Assembly: GCF_963662255.1 (NCBI RefSeq)
Contig: NC_085047.1
Span: 21,395,258-21,459,257, forward strand
DNA length: 64,000 bases
DNA from: Cinclus cinclus
Taxonomy: Eukaryota; Chordata; Aves; Passeriformes; Cinclidae
Reading direction: 5' to 3'
The position numbers and the translations under genes are program-made. Below the pieces are notes generated by a model, which saw only the letters and a list, made by a program, of their open reading frames with translations, was not told the origin of the DNA and did not search any database. The number at the start of each line of letters is the position of its first letter. Position 1 is the first letter of the stretch. Positions 53,301-63,170 of the stretch are shown one piece after another.

Positions 53301-55405
53301 TTGCAAAATTGTCATTAAAAATGTGTGGTTTGAAAAGCTATTTCATGTACATTTAATAGAGGTAAAATTTGACTTTATTTGCATGTCCTTATTAATATGG
53401 TCTAAGTAAAAATATGAAGTTACATGTGAAAAGACATGTGATAAACACAAGGGTAAAATGGGAAATAAACACATTAAGCCCATCTCAGACTGAAGTGCAG
53501 AAAGTAAGCAGATTCACTAATGGACCTATTATACTGCCTTACCTCTCGTAATTTATCCTAAATCAGGCTCTGATGTTTCACCAGTTGCTTTTATTTTATC
53601 CCTTGCAAGCAAAATAATGTGCATCTAACATCTATCTCTGACAGTGATGTCATCCAAAATATGTCTGTCTGTCTGCGGTTTGTAACAGGAGGATAGCATT
53701 CGTGCTTTCTTCTCTTCTTCTCCAAATCATCAATCTTGACTCTTGAACTGTTATTGTTTAAGGCTGGAGTCATATGACAAGCTGGACAAAACCACAGAAA
53801 GTTTCTATATGGTAAAAAAAATATACATGTGGAGTATTTGATTGCACACTTTTTGTCTTTTATGCTCAAATTATGAACTCCTGATTTAATAGAATTATTG
53901 TTGAATAACATGCTGTGGTCATTGACATGTTACCTTGGGCTCAGCAAGATAATTACATCAAGGTTCTGTCAGATTAATAAATTATAAGTTAAATATTGAA
54001 TACTGGCATTCAAACTATGTCATGTATTGTATTTCTTCTTTTTCATCTTGTTCACAATGCTGTCAAGAACTTGTATCTGAAGATTGTTCACATTTTTTTT
54101 TTTGTCTACCAATTCATCACCTCATGGACAAGGAGCTACCAGGCATTTTTTTAAGTCCTTCAAATCAAATATTTATTGGCTGCTATGGAAGGTAGGGTCA
54201 GCTTTCTTCTTCTGATTCCACGAGAGATGGCATTGGCTGCGTAAGCTTGAAGATGGGATGCATCTTTTCTTTTATACAGCTTGCATCATAGGTGATCCTT
54301 TAATAGCATTGCACATCTTGTCTCTTTTGCTGGTTTCATCAATTATTCAGAACTATTGGCCCCACATAACTGTAGCAATCACTTCAGTTGAAAGCTTTAG
54401 GATGGATATTTTTGGCCTAAGGAAGAATTTTCTTTGTCATCAAAATGAGATCCAGAAACTCCAGTTCTGAACCAAGAACCATTTGGCAGATAATAAAAAA
54501 ATATATAACAAAAGAATACTCTGTGAAGGACAAATCCACAACCTAAGTAAACAGCTGAAAAGTCTATGCCAAACAGGCACCAAAGCCACATTTGAAGGAA
54601 GATTCTTCAGTCTGACAATGAAATTGTCATTATGGCAAACAATTTCAGGTTATGTTGTAGGTCTATCTAACCACATAAACATTTATTTGAATATGTTGCA
54701 GACATATAGATTTTTCATTTCATATCAGATTTTTGGATAGAGAGATGTTAAGTCACATCTGTGTGAATGTTTAGATATACAATATTAATAGCACATTGTA
54801 ACAGAACCTTTTAGGTTGTTTGAAAGCTGGAAGGCCTCCCAGCCTATTTCTCCTTCACTTTGCCTGTCAGATACATAGGCAGGTGGGGAAATGTTTTCTT
54901 TACAGGGAATTTCTATTACAGAAGGTTCCGTGGTCAATGCTGACCTCAGCAAGAGTTGAATGACTTCCCCTGTGTTACTTCTGTGTGCCTTTACTGTTCA
55001 CACATACAGGAAAGGGAATAAGGAAATAGGAAAGTATCTCCAAATCTATTGATACAGAACTGGAGAAGAATTCATAGATGTTCTTCTTGGAGAAGGATGA
55101 GCTCAGCTGTACAATCTGCTTTGCACAACAAAATAACTGGGGATTTTCAGTTACATTCATAAATCTGCTCTCCCATCTCACATTGATTTAAAGATCAAAT
55201 TAATAATTTATCTATATGACAGCTAAAAGAGAGTACATACTCATGTTGATAGGGATGACAAGTGTTAAGCTAAAAAGGAGAAGTGTCTTTACTAAGAATT
55301 AAATCAAAGATGATCATACCAACAGTATGGCTAATAACCAAATGTCTAAAAATGCATAGTAGTATTTTAATTTTTATTAGCTGCTTCCATTGTGGGGCCA
55401 CTTCC
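50366..55405. other. Intergenic, strongly AT-rich in the middle
   Basis: The part from about 51.4 to 52.5 kb is particularly AT-rich. No gene or repeat ends were recognised. The ORFs (for example 53,591-53,911, minus) are unremarkable. Confidence 0.5.
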
Positions 55406-55409
55406 ATGC

Positions 55410-55429
55410 ACTACATCTCCCATGATGCA
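55410..55429 (+). promoter_or_regulatory. ZNF143/THAP11-like motif
   Basis: The sequence fits ACTACAnnTCCCAnnATGC, the conserved vertebrate promoter and loop-anchor motif bound by ZNF143 with THAP11. It sits in a locally GC-richer patch (55,390-55,500). No promoter or gene is evident next to it. Confidence 0.4.
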
Positions 55430-56600
55430 CCCACAGCCTTGGTCTGTGGGTCTGGTGCTCACCTGCCTTGGCTGATTCATGGGTGATCACCTGCTAGGAA
55501 ATATGTTTTCAAGCAGTCAGGCATTTTCCTGCATAGCATTTTGGTCTAAATCCTGTCTTTGAAATCTTCCTAGGGTTTGTGATTTTGAAAGAGAAGCCAG
55601 GGCAATGATTTTAACTTGTCACTGTGGTCTGAAAATGCTCTTCAGCACAGGGGAAACTCTGCCACCCACAGCTGATAGGGAAATAGAGGCATGGTGTCTA
55701 ATCCACAATGAATAGCACATCTTAGGAACAGAGTCCAGGTAGTGTGCCCTCCTGCCAACTATGCTAGAATAGGTGGCTTAAAGGTGAAATGCTGCAACTG
55801 TGAGATGACTGGCCCTCCTTTTTTAGCAGTGATTAACATTCCTGAAAAGCCTGCCCAGGCTTATGGCAAGTAGTCATGACTGCCTCTGAGGATCTTTATT
55901 GCAAGGATTTACACGCCAGCTGTACCAAGCTCAGATGCCTGAAACCTTGAAATTTGATTTTTATTATTTTAAAGTCTCTCCTTGATTTGAATAAGGAATA
56001 CTCCTAAAATTTTTCACAGTAATAATATGAAAGTATGTAATTTCTTCTGGAGGTAGATAACTACTGGAAAACATAATTGAGGCATTGAACAGATTTATTA
56101 AAAAAAGAAAAAAGTCAAACCCAGAACTGAAGTTTCTAATTCAATTCCTTCCTGCACTGGCACAACAGAGCAGTGGCTGTTACTGCACCACACAAGTTTC
56201 CCTGCCTGCAGTGGTTTAGCTTTCCTGTCTTCAGTAATGAGGTACCTCCCCTTCTAATGCAGAAAAGCTAAATTTAGCCCCTGCACAGTGCACTATTCCT
56301 ATATTTAGTGCTGTCTAAGTCAGACTTCAGTAAGGAACTGGCTAAACTATGAGGTGTTCTGCAGTCCAGCAGAGAGAAATAGAAACACAGAAAAGTGCCT
56401 CTGGATTTTCCCCCTGTGGCCAGGCAGCAGTGACAATGGAGGTCTCTGTGCAGGGATGGCATTAAAAATATATCTATATCCCAGCAGTTATAATGGAATT
56501 CCTGAACGTGAGCAGACAAAGAGCTGCAGAGCCCAGTGCCACTGGGAGGACACTGAGCAAGGCTGCTGGCTTTGAGACAGAGGAAGGCTGCTGGAAGCTA
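55430..56600. other. Intergenic, left flank of the provirus
   Basis: No gene is supported. Before the insertion this flank was continuous with 61,274 onward, because the 6-bp target sequence is duplicated at both ends. Confidence 0.55.
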
Positions 56601-56606
56601 GCTGGG
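56601..56606. repeat. Provirus target-site duplication, left copy
   Basis: GCTGGG, identical to 61,268-61,273. Six bases is the length typical of class II (betaretrovirus-like) integrases. Confidence 0.9.
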
Positions 56607-56973
56607 TGCAGGAATCCCCCTAGTCTCTCTGACCTGCCTCGGCTAGCTCCGGGTCAGAGATGAGGGAGTTTTCCAGCATGGACAATGGTAAAAGACAAAA
56701 GGAGGCTCTCCTTCCTGGGATAATCCAAGTTTATGGTCCTGAACGGTTCCAGGGAGAGAGAGAGATTGAGAGGGGGATCATGGGAAATGCAGGACTTTTT
56801 CAAACCTTGGTAAGGAGCGGAGGAACCCCGGGTCACAGCTGATCAGGTCTGGCCAGCGGGGGGAAAAGGGGAAGGGTTAAGGAGAGAGATAAACCACGCT
56901 ACAGCGCACAACAAAGGGAAACAGAACAAACCATTTTCAGTACAATATAAAACCATGAATGTGCAATACAACA
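56607..56973 (-). repeat. 3' LTR of the ERVK-type provirus
   Basis: 367 bases beginning TG and ending CA on either strand. It aligns with the 5' LTR along its whole length, with about 20 differences by eye plus a few small indels. The poly(A) signal position reads CATAAA (56,730-56,735), where the other LTR has AATAAA. Confidence 0.92.
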
Positions 56974-56986
56974 TCTCCCCCTTTTT
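56974..56986 (-). promoter_or_regulatory. Polypurine tract of the provirus
   Basis: Minus-strand AAAAAGGGGGAGA lies directly before the 3' LTR, where the plus-strand primer for reverse transcription is expected. Its position independently fixes the orientation and the LTR edge. Confidence 0.9.
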
Positions 56987-57117
56987 GTTTAATAAGTTAA
57001 GAGAAAGGCATCAGGTTCATTTTGATTCAGAATATGATAACTTGGATGAGGTTCATCACTGGGTTGAGTGGGAGGTATGTTTTTTCTGAAAGAAAAAAAA
57101 CCATTTTTTAAAGCGTA

Positions 57118-57561
57118 TTAAATGTCAGCTTGTCTGCCAGAGGTAAACCAAATTTTCAGGAAGATGTTTTCTTTCCGGTGGCATCTTCTTTTTGAAGCAA
57201 CTGAAACTTGCTTCTCATCCCCTTCTGCTGGAGCTGGATTTTCGTGGACAAAAGGTTTCACCCACTTCTGGGGAATCCACCAAGGACCTGAGGGGGTGGA
57301 TACACATTCATAGCCATGCCCCCAGGTAACAAGCTCATAGGGGTCTTTGGTTTCCCAACTTTCTGGGTCCATAATCAAGACTGGTGGATGCTGGGACAAT
57401 TTGAATTGATTGCCACTCTTAAAGTGACAAACCACCAGTGGACTCATATTTTCAATGGAACAATTCAGAATATTAATAGTAAACATGGCTTTACAGAGCT
57501 TCTGCTGTGGAGACATCCACACAGTTGAACTGCTCTGTCTAGCCAGGACCTGTTTGAGCAT
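57118..57561 (-). pseudogene. Integrase C-terminal domain, separated by one stop codon
   Basis: In the same frame as the integrase core and directly after its TAG. It contains ESWETKDPYELVTWGHGY and CVSTPSGPWWIPQKWVKP, typical of the class II integrase C-terminal DNA-binding domain. Only about 130 bases separate its end from the polypurine tract, leaving no room for env. Confidence 0.9.
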
Positions 57562-58206
57562 CTAGTGGGCACGTTCGATCACACTTTGGCCTGTGGGGGA
57601 GTGGGGGATGCCAGTTTTATGTTCCACTCCCCACTGCTGGACAAATTCTAGGAACTCCTTGGATGTATACACTGGGCCATTATCTGTTTTGATTTCCCTA
57701 GGGATCCCCAGCACTGAAAAGGGTTCTACTAGCTGTTGTTTGGCATGTACAGCCCTTTCTCCTGCATGGACAGAGGCATAAACCGCCACTGAACATGTAT
57801 CAATGCTCACATGAACATATTTGAGGCGATCAAAACTGGGAATGTGTGTGATGTCTGTCTGCCACACTTCACAGCTGCCAAGGCCTCGGGGGTTAATTCC
57901 TATACGCAGTGATGGCATGGCCTGGAGCTGGCAGCTTGGACAGGTGGCCACTATGGCTCGAACCTGACTCCATGTTAGCTGGAACTGACGGATCAGACCT
58001 GGCACATTTTGATGGTACTGCTGGTGGCTCAGCTTCCCCTGTTGGTAGATGTCAGAGGGGCGTGCTTTCTCAGCTGGGGTAGTAAGGGAGTCTGCCTTAT
58101 GATTCCCTTCTGCGATTTCGCCTGGCAGATCGGTGTGTGATATTACATGCATCACATAGAATGGATGCTCTCTGTGTGAAACTAAATAAATTAGTTTGGA
58201 GAGCAA
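57562..58206 (-). pseudogene. Integrase zinc and catalytic domains
   Basis: After the end of RNase H, a zinc-binding HHCC arrangement is visible (SHQQYH ... CPSCQ). The catalytic core follows with all three DDE residues in place: D in WQTDITH, D in IKTDNGP and E in SVIERAH. The frame ends right after ERAH at a TAG codon (57,562-57,564). Confidence 0.92.
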
Positions 58207-58225
58207 CCTGAAGAGCTGCTCGTTC

Positions 58226-58462
58226 TCAACGTCCCTGAGAACTGCCTGGTCTGCTCTGGATACAACCCTGGCTACATAGGCTTGAGTCAGTTACCAAATG
58301 AATTTTCTCCCAGAATTTCTCAAAAGCTCTTACAACTGCGACCAGTTCAGGTATCTGGGGTGACCTTTCCACAAATTCAACATCAGCTTCCCAGTTTTGA
58401 GTTTGTGGATTTCTCCAAGTCATCACCAACTTGTGGGATGCTCCAGAAACATCAGTGAACAC
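58226..58462 (-). pseudogene. RNase H fragment
   Basis: FTDVSGASH at the start and LVTDS near the end are the conserved strand and aspartate motifs of retroviral RNase H, with the expected glutamate in QIPEL between them. Shortly after LVTDS the frame shifts. The C-terminal part continues in the frame of 57,562-58,206 (VSHTDLPGEIAEGNHKAD). Confidence 0.88.
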
Positions 58463-58934
58463 TATGAGAGCTTTGAGCTGCCTACGGCTCCTTTTCTCAC
58501 AAGGAATGAGGTGGAATTCCTCATTAAACAGTTTGTGAGATGGGGCATAGACTGATATTTATCCACTGTAGCTATCCAGAGATAACTGCATGTTGGCATT
58601 GCTCTGGAGCAGGTGCTCAGATATTTCTTTGGTCAGTTTCTCGGGACAGTTCTTTGCCTCCTTTGAAAGCTTGATGGGCAGATGAATACATGCAAAGCCA
58701 CAAACAGCCAGCTCATGAAGTCTTACCTTTGCCTTTTGAATCAGCTGAGCCATCAGCTCTTGTGGTTTGGTGATAGTCTTGGATCTTTGATGGGAGAGGA
58801 AGACCCACCCTATGATTAAGAGTCAGTCTTTCTGCCCTTTGATCCACTGGAATATCAAACTGTGCAGGTGTGGCAGCTTTCCCAGGACAATAAATTTAAA
58901 GGGCAGCTCGGGCTGATAATGGTGAGCCTGCCTC

Positions 58935-59726
58935 TCAGCCAAATCCTTTTCTACCTTTTTTATGACTGTTTTTGCCTCTGGGGTCAGTTCCCTGGGAGAA
59001 ACCAACTCTCTCCCCCTTCAATAAATTGAGGAGGGGGCCTAGGTCCTCATTAGTGAGGCCTAGCCAAGGCCTGACCCAGTTCAAAGACCTACACAAGGAA
59101 TGGAGATCCACTAGGGTTTTGGGACTGTTATTAATTACTAATTTCTGTGGCACAACGGTCCGTGCAGTTATTTCCAAGCCCAGGTACCTCCAAGGTGGCA
59201 TCCTTTGGACCTTGTCTTCCTGCAATTGAAATCCAGCAGAGGTTAAAATTTTAACCACTAGGTCAAGTGTGTGTTGGAGTATAGAGTTACTGGGGGCACA
59301 CACAAGCACATCACCCATGTAGTGTAAGATAATGGCCTCCCCTTTTTTGGCACACACTGGGGAAAGCAATGAGGCCATATACCACTGGCAGATGGAGGGA
59401 CTACACTTCATTCCCTGGAGAAGAACTTTCCAGTGGTACCTCCTCACTGGGGCTTCTCGATTGGTGGTGGGGATTTTCAGGAATATTGGGAGGAACTGAG
59501 AAGGTGTTTCCTCTCCATTTTCTATTTTTGATGTTAAAAGATCCCCAATTTTGTCCCAAGAAGAGCTCAAATTTACATTCTGCAGGGTAAACTGATGGAA
59601 CTGAATAGATAGCCAACACGCAAAATGCTTTGAATGTTTTTTAGAGATTTCAACATTTCCACTATTCAAAATTTCCCAAAATTGGGAATATATACTTCTC
59701 TGTTGCACAGAAAGATGACAGCCCAT
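58935..59726 (-). pseudogene. Reverse transcriptase fragment with altered YMDD box
   Basis: The recognisable part begins near PTTNREAP and includes QGMKCSPSICQWY and the active-site region HYMGDVLVC, then MPPWRYLGLEI. The first aspartate of the YMDD box is glycine here (codon GGT, 59,313-59,315), which removes a metal-binding residue. The amino-terminal part (59,500-59,726) is poorly conserved, and the fingers region may be scrambled or deleted. Confidence 0.9.
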
Positions 59727-60178
59727 AATAATAACTGATAATGCAAACTACGCAAGCATTCTACCTTTCTTTGCAGTCAGAAAAAATGGAAAACAGGCAG
59801 CTGTTCCCCCAAACCTCAAGTTAGAAGGGGCCACGCGCCAGCTCTGCTGCCGCCCACGTGGTCTGGCCAACCCTGCCCTCTCTGCCATGACGGCAGCCAC
59901 ACAACCCCCAGTAACTGGGGTCTTTTTCAGGGTCCCCGCCTGCTGCAAGGGTTATTCACCCCTTTCCTGGAGGCTTGGGTTGTCCAAACTGCTGCAAAAG
60001 TCCTTTGTCCCGGACGCATCCTGGGCTTAGAATGAGCTACCAGTCCAACCCTTCTCAGCAGAATTTGCGCAGAAAGCAATTTTATGCTGGAAAGGTAGCT
60101 GAGCAATCCAAAAGGCTTAATGAATCCCTAGATAGGACTCCAGCCAGTGCATGAGGCTCTCAAAGTTCTGTGAAAAAC
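59727..60178 (-). other. Provirus leader or unidentified internal remnant
   Basis: Between the primer-binding-site region and reverse transcriptase there are only about 450 bases. One 66-codon frame (59,748-59,948) is open but shows no gag matrix, capsid or protease motif. AAAGGTAGAA near 59,757-59,766 could be a splice donor. The gag and protease region is deleted or unrecognisable. Confidence 0.5.
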
Positions 60179-60196
60179 CCTCACATTGGAGCATCA
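60179..60196 (-). promoter_or_regulatory. Candidate primer-binding site
   Basis: An 18-base sequence starting TGATGCTCCAATGTG lies two bases inside the 5' LTR. The position is right, but a primer-binding site should begin TGG, so a G-to-A change must be assumed. The tRNA is not identified. Confidence 0.4.
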
Positions 60197-60520
60197 GATG
60201 CGGAATCCCCCTAGTCTCTCTGACCTGCCTCGGCTAGCTCCGGGTCAGAGATGAGGGGGTTTTCCAACATGGACAAAGATAAAAGACCAAAGGAGGCTCT
60301 CCTTCCTGGGATAATCCAAGTTTATTATCCTGAAGGGTTCCAGGGAGAGAGAGAGAGGGATCGTGGGAAATGCAGGACTTTTTCAAACCTTGGTAAAGGG
60401 CGGAGGAACCCCGGGTCACAGCTGATCAGGTCTGGCCAGCAGGGGGAAAAGGGAAGGGGTTAAGGAGAGAGATAAACCATGCTACAGAACATGAGAAGGG
60501 GAAACAGAACAAACCATTTT

Positions 60521-60525
60521 CAGTA
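60521..60525. repeat. Target duplication of the inserted LTR, left copy
   Basis: CAGTA. The uninterrupted 3' LTR has a single CAGTA at the same point, proving that the duplication came with the insertion. Confidence 0.9.
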
Positions 60526-61231
60526 TGTCCTGGTTTGAAAGACAGGTGTTTGCTAAGGAAAGCAGAAGCCTCCCTTTGGACTGAAAAATGTGATCCTTCC
60601 TTCCTATAGATTATTATGATTTTGAAATTAAGGGAGCTCTCAGGCAAAGATATGGGGTAGGAATAACAGTTCTTTACTAGTATATCTAACGAGACAAACA
60701 AGAACAACAACAACTATGAAATTACCCACAAACAGAGCAGTAACTCAGTCCCAGTGTTTTTTGGCTGCAGGCACCTTTTCCCTGAGCTGCAGTTCCCAGT
60801 GCTGGGGGCGGGCGGGTCCCGCAGAGCTGCAGGAGGGCTGGGGGTGATGGCAGCGCTGTCCCACGTGGGAGAGTGAGAGAGATGGAGAGACCCCTCCGCT
60901 CACAGTGTTGGTCCCAATGCTTAGCAGAGTGCTGGGTGGTGGCAGGTTAAAGCGAGAAGGCAGCAGTGCAGGGTCCCACAGCAGTGAGGATGGCTCCCGA
61001 CGCTGGGATGGCAGAATGGGACAGAGGCGGCGATCGTCCTTCTTGTCTGAACTCCGCGGGGGAAATGGGCCGAGCCCCGCCTTCCGTTTCCTCTTCTGGG
61101 TGTTTGAATATCGTGGGGGTTTCCCTCTTCTCTCTCCTCCTCCTTGTCACCAGGGCCCAGTCAACAGGTATCTTAGCATGACAATGGGGAAAATTCTACA
61201 GAGGGAAAAGGGAAAGAACCAACCCCCAACA
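60526..61231 (-). mobile_element. ERVL-type solo LTR inserted in the ERVK-type 5' LTR
   Basis: 706 bases starting TGTCCTGGTTTGAAAG and ending CCCCCAACA, so bounded by TG and CA, with a perfect 5-bp duplication. The 5-bp duplication and the terminal sequence fit an ERVL family common in songbirds, which I recognise from its ends. The minus orientation is inferred from AGTAAAGAACTG, a poly(A)-like signal, near the right-hand part of that strand. The middle (60,780-61,090) is GC- and CpG-rich. No internal retroviral sequence or second LTR is present, so it is a recombination product. Confidence 0.9.
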
Positions 61232-61236
61232 CAGTA
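61232..61236. repeat. Target duplication of the inserted LTR, right copy
   Basis: CAGTA, directly after the terminal CA. The interrupted LTR resumes with AAATATAAAATCATG, matching CAATATAAAACCATG in the other LTR. Confidence 0.9.
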
Positions 61237-61267
61237 AAATATAAAATCATGAATGTGCAATACAACA

Positions 61268-61273
61268 GCTGGG
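61268..61273. repeat. Provirus target-site duplication, right copy
   Basis: GCTGGG, identical to 56,601-56,606, directly after the terminal CA of the 5' LTR. Confidence 0.9.
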
Positions 61274-62995
61274 GACACAGTGGCGGTGGCTCTGGTAGGC
61301 TCTGTAGTATCCTCAGGTGTTAGCAGCACTGCAAGGGTGGTTCCATCTCTGTTTTACTGCTCTTCTGTACAGTTGGGTATCTGCTCACACACAATATGCA
61401 TAGAAATATACCAGTGCTCATGTAGACAGACCATCAGGTCCTGATTCTCATGTGCCCAAACTTGCCATGTATTAGCTTGGTGTGATTTGTAAGGCAATAT
61501 AATACTGTTTTTTAAGCCAGGTGAAGTATTTGGGAGAGAAAGAGGAAATTTGGGGCACTCTCCTTTGGGTCTTCCATCAAAGCAGGAAATGTACGCCACA
61601 GATGCACTGTGGGGATGGAAATTGTTGTGGCTTTTACCTGTGTGGCACTGAGCAGATGGAAGAGTGGGTTGGCTGTGGTGGCACCCACCCTGATGGTGGC
61701 CTGGCTCTGCCTGGCCTCCAAGCACAGAGGGCACTGCTAGAGGGCTCACAGGATGGAAATTGCCATGTCTGGAAGAAAACTAATTAAAACTGTAAGATGT
61801 GCTGGCACCAAGCCCTTTTTCTGCTACTGGCAGAGGTTAACAGAGTTAATATAAGCGGGTACTCAATTATTACTTGAGATTGCTTCTTGTGGACTGCCAG
61901 CCATGTGATTTAATTCCTGCATGAATCAGAAAGCATCTCTTGAACAAACATCAGGTTGATTTGGTCGAGGAACTCACTTTTGTTTTTTTCATTCGGGTCT
62001 GCAAAGTCTGTACCTCAAATAAGAATGGGTTAAAGTTTGAACAAAAAGACTTAGCATATCCTAAACCCCTTGGGGGAAGCCTGTTTTCAGAAGAAACATA
62101 ACAGGTCAAGAAAGAGAAATACATAGAGCCAGAAGATTCCTGCAATGATTCTCTGTTCTCATAGCCATAGAGCAATACAACTTTCCTAAACTAATGTTGA
62201 TGTTTTCTAAAAATAGCCATTTTTCCACCCCCACTGTTCTCTTCCTGGGATGTTCTTCCAGAATAGTACAGGTAGAACTGTTTATTAATTTCCAGCCTAA
62301 TTCTATTGTGGCTCACTTATTCCCATTTGTTCTTGTGCCATTTTTTCTTCATTAGCTCTTCTTTCTCGCCAGTGTATCTCCCCTATAAATATGGTTGGGA
62401 TAATCATGTTTTGCACCAGTTTTTGCTTGGCTGGGCTAAACAAGCAGAGCTCTTCAAATTGCAATCAAGCTTCGGGACTGTTGGAACAAGGCATACGGAC
62501 TTTTTTAAAATCTTCTTTTACCCCTTTGTCCATTAGAGAACATTGCACAAGTGGGGGTACTGTGACACGAGGAAAATTTGCCATTATGTCTTGTGTCTTA
62601 TGAACTGTGGCAACAGAGTAGTTTTCTGAGAGAGAATATTGCACTGAGAGACCCACTTTACAGTGCAAATTGTCAGACAGTGGTCTAGATGAGCCATTTG
62701 TCTCTGGTTTCTAATTTTTTTTTATGTAGAACAGCTTAGTTGCTATAGAGAAAAATCATACTGGGATAAGCCAAGGAACATGACCTCAGAAAAATTTTAA
62801 ACAAGGCACCAATAGCAGAGAAAATAGAGCAGAGCCTTTGAAACATTCCAAATTTTCCTCAATTTTCCGTGAGATTCTGGAGTATAATAAAAACACTCAG
62901 GACAGCATTCACATATTAGTATCTTCTTCCTTATGGGCTAGTTCTTGGAAACAGTAAGTTTCCATGCATGTAATGAGTTGCCGATGATGGCTTTT
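61274..62995. other. Right flank of the provirus, no gene identified
   Basis: A 131-codon minus-strand frame (61,354-61,749) and an opposed plus-strand frame (61,521-61,787) are open, but neither shows a domain I recognise. The rest is AT-rich and featureless. Confidence 0.4.
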
Positions 62996-63170
62996 CACAG
63001 AATCACAGAATCACTAGTTTGGAAGAGACCTTTAAGATCATCAAGTCCAACCCATACCCTAACACCTCAACTAAACCTTGGTACTGAGTGCCACATCCAA
63101 TCTTTTTTTAAACACATCCAGGAATGGTGACTCCACCACCTCCCCGGGCAGACAATTCCACTACTTGGCA
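62996..63170 (-). mobile_element. CR1 LINE 3' end (minus orientation)
   Basis: Starts with CACAGAATCACAGAATCAC, the complement of a CR1-type tail. TTGGAAGAGACCTTTAAGATCATC, AGTCCAACCC, AGTGCCACATCCAAT and GGTGACTCCACCACCTCCC follow in the CR1 order. It is heavily 5' truncated. The frame at 62,945-63,130 is a shadow of it. Confidence 0.9.

Larger units (their letters stand above)
57118..59726 (-). pseudogene. Degenerate retroviral pol (reverse transcriptase, RNase H, integrase)
   Basis: A once continuous polymerase gene now lies in several frames. Minus-strand segments are 58,935-59,726 (reverse transcriptase), 58,823-59,005 and 58,559-58,753 (connection), 58,226-58,462 (RNase H), 57,562-58,206 (end of RNase H and integrase core) and 57,118-57,561 (integrase C-terminal domain). 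Frame changes near 59,000 and 58,270, a stop inside integrase and an altered active-site motif show it cannot make a working enzyme. The order and domain content are those of class II retroviruses. There is no protease or gag frame upstream. Confidence 0.93.
56607..61267 (-). mobile_element. Defective ERVK-type (class II) endogenous retrovirus
   Basis: A whole integration unit on the minus strand, with GCTGGG duplicated on both sides. In transcription order it has a 5' LTR (60,199-61,267, split by a later insertion), a primer-binding-site-like sequence, a leader, pol remnants (reverse transcriptase, RNase H, integrase), a polypurine tract and a 3' LTR (56,607-56,973). The internal region is only about 3.2 kb. 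gag, protease and env are not recognisable, so the copy is deleted and relies on no intact gene of its own. The class II assignment rests on the pol sequence type and the 6-bp duplication. Confidence 0.93.
60199..61267 (-). repeat. 5' LTR of the provirus, interrupted
   Basis: Two parts, 60,199-60,525 and 61,237-61,267, together align end to end with the 3' LTR (about 358 bases) once the inserted LTR and one CAGTA copy are removed. The poly(A) signal AATAAA is intact (60,321-60,326, minus strand). Confidence 0.92.

Noticed and set aside
57122..57781. Plus-strand frames across the integrase region
   Set aside because: They are antisense to a clearly identified integrase and have no domain of their own.
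60947..61237. Frames of 60-110 codons on both strands
   Set aside because: They fall inside the GC-rich middle of the inserted LTR, which is non-coding.
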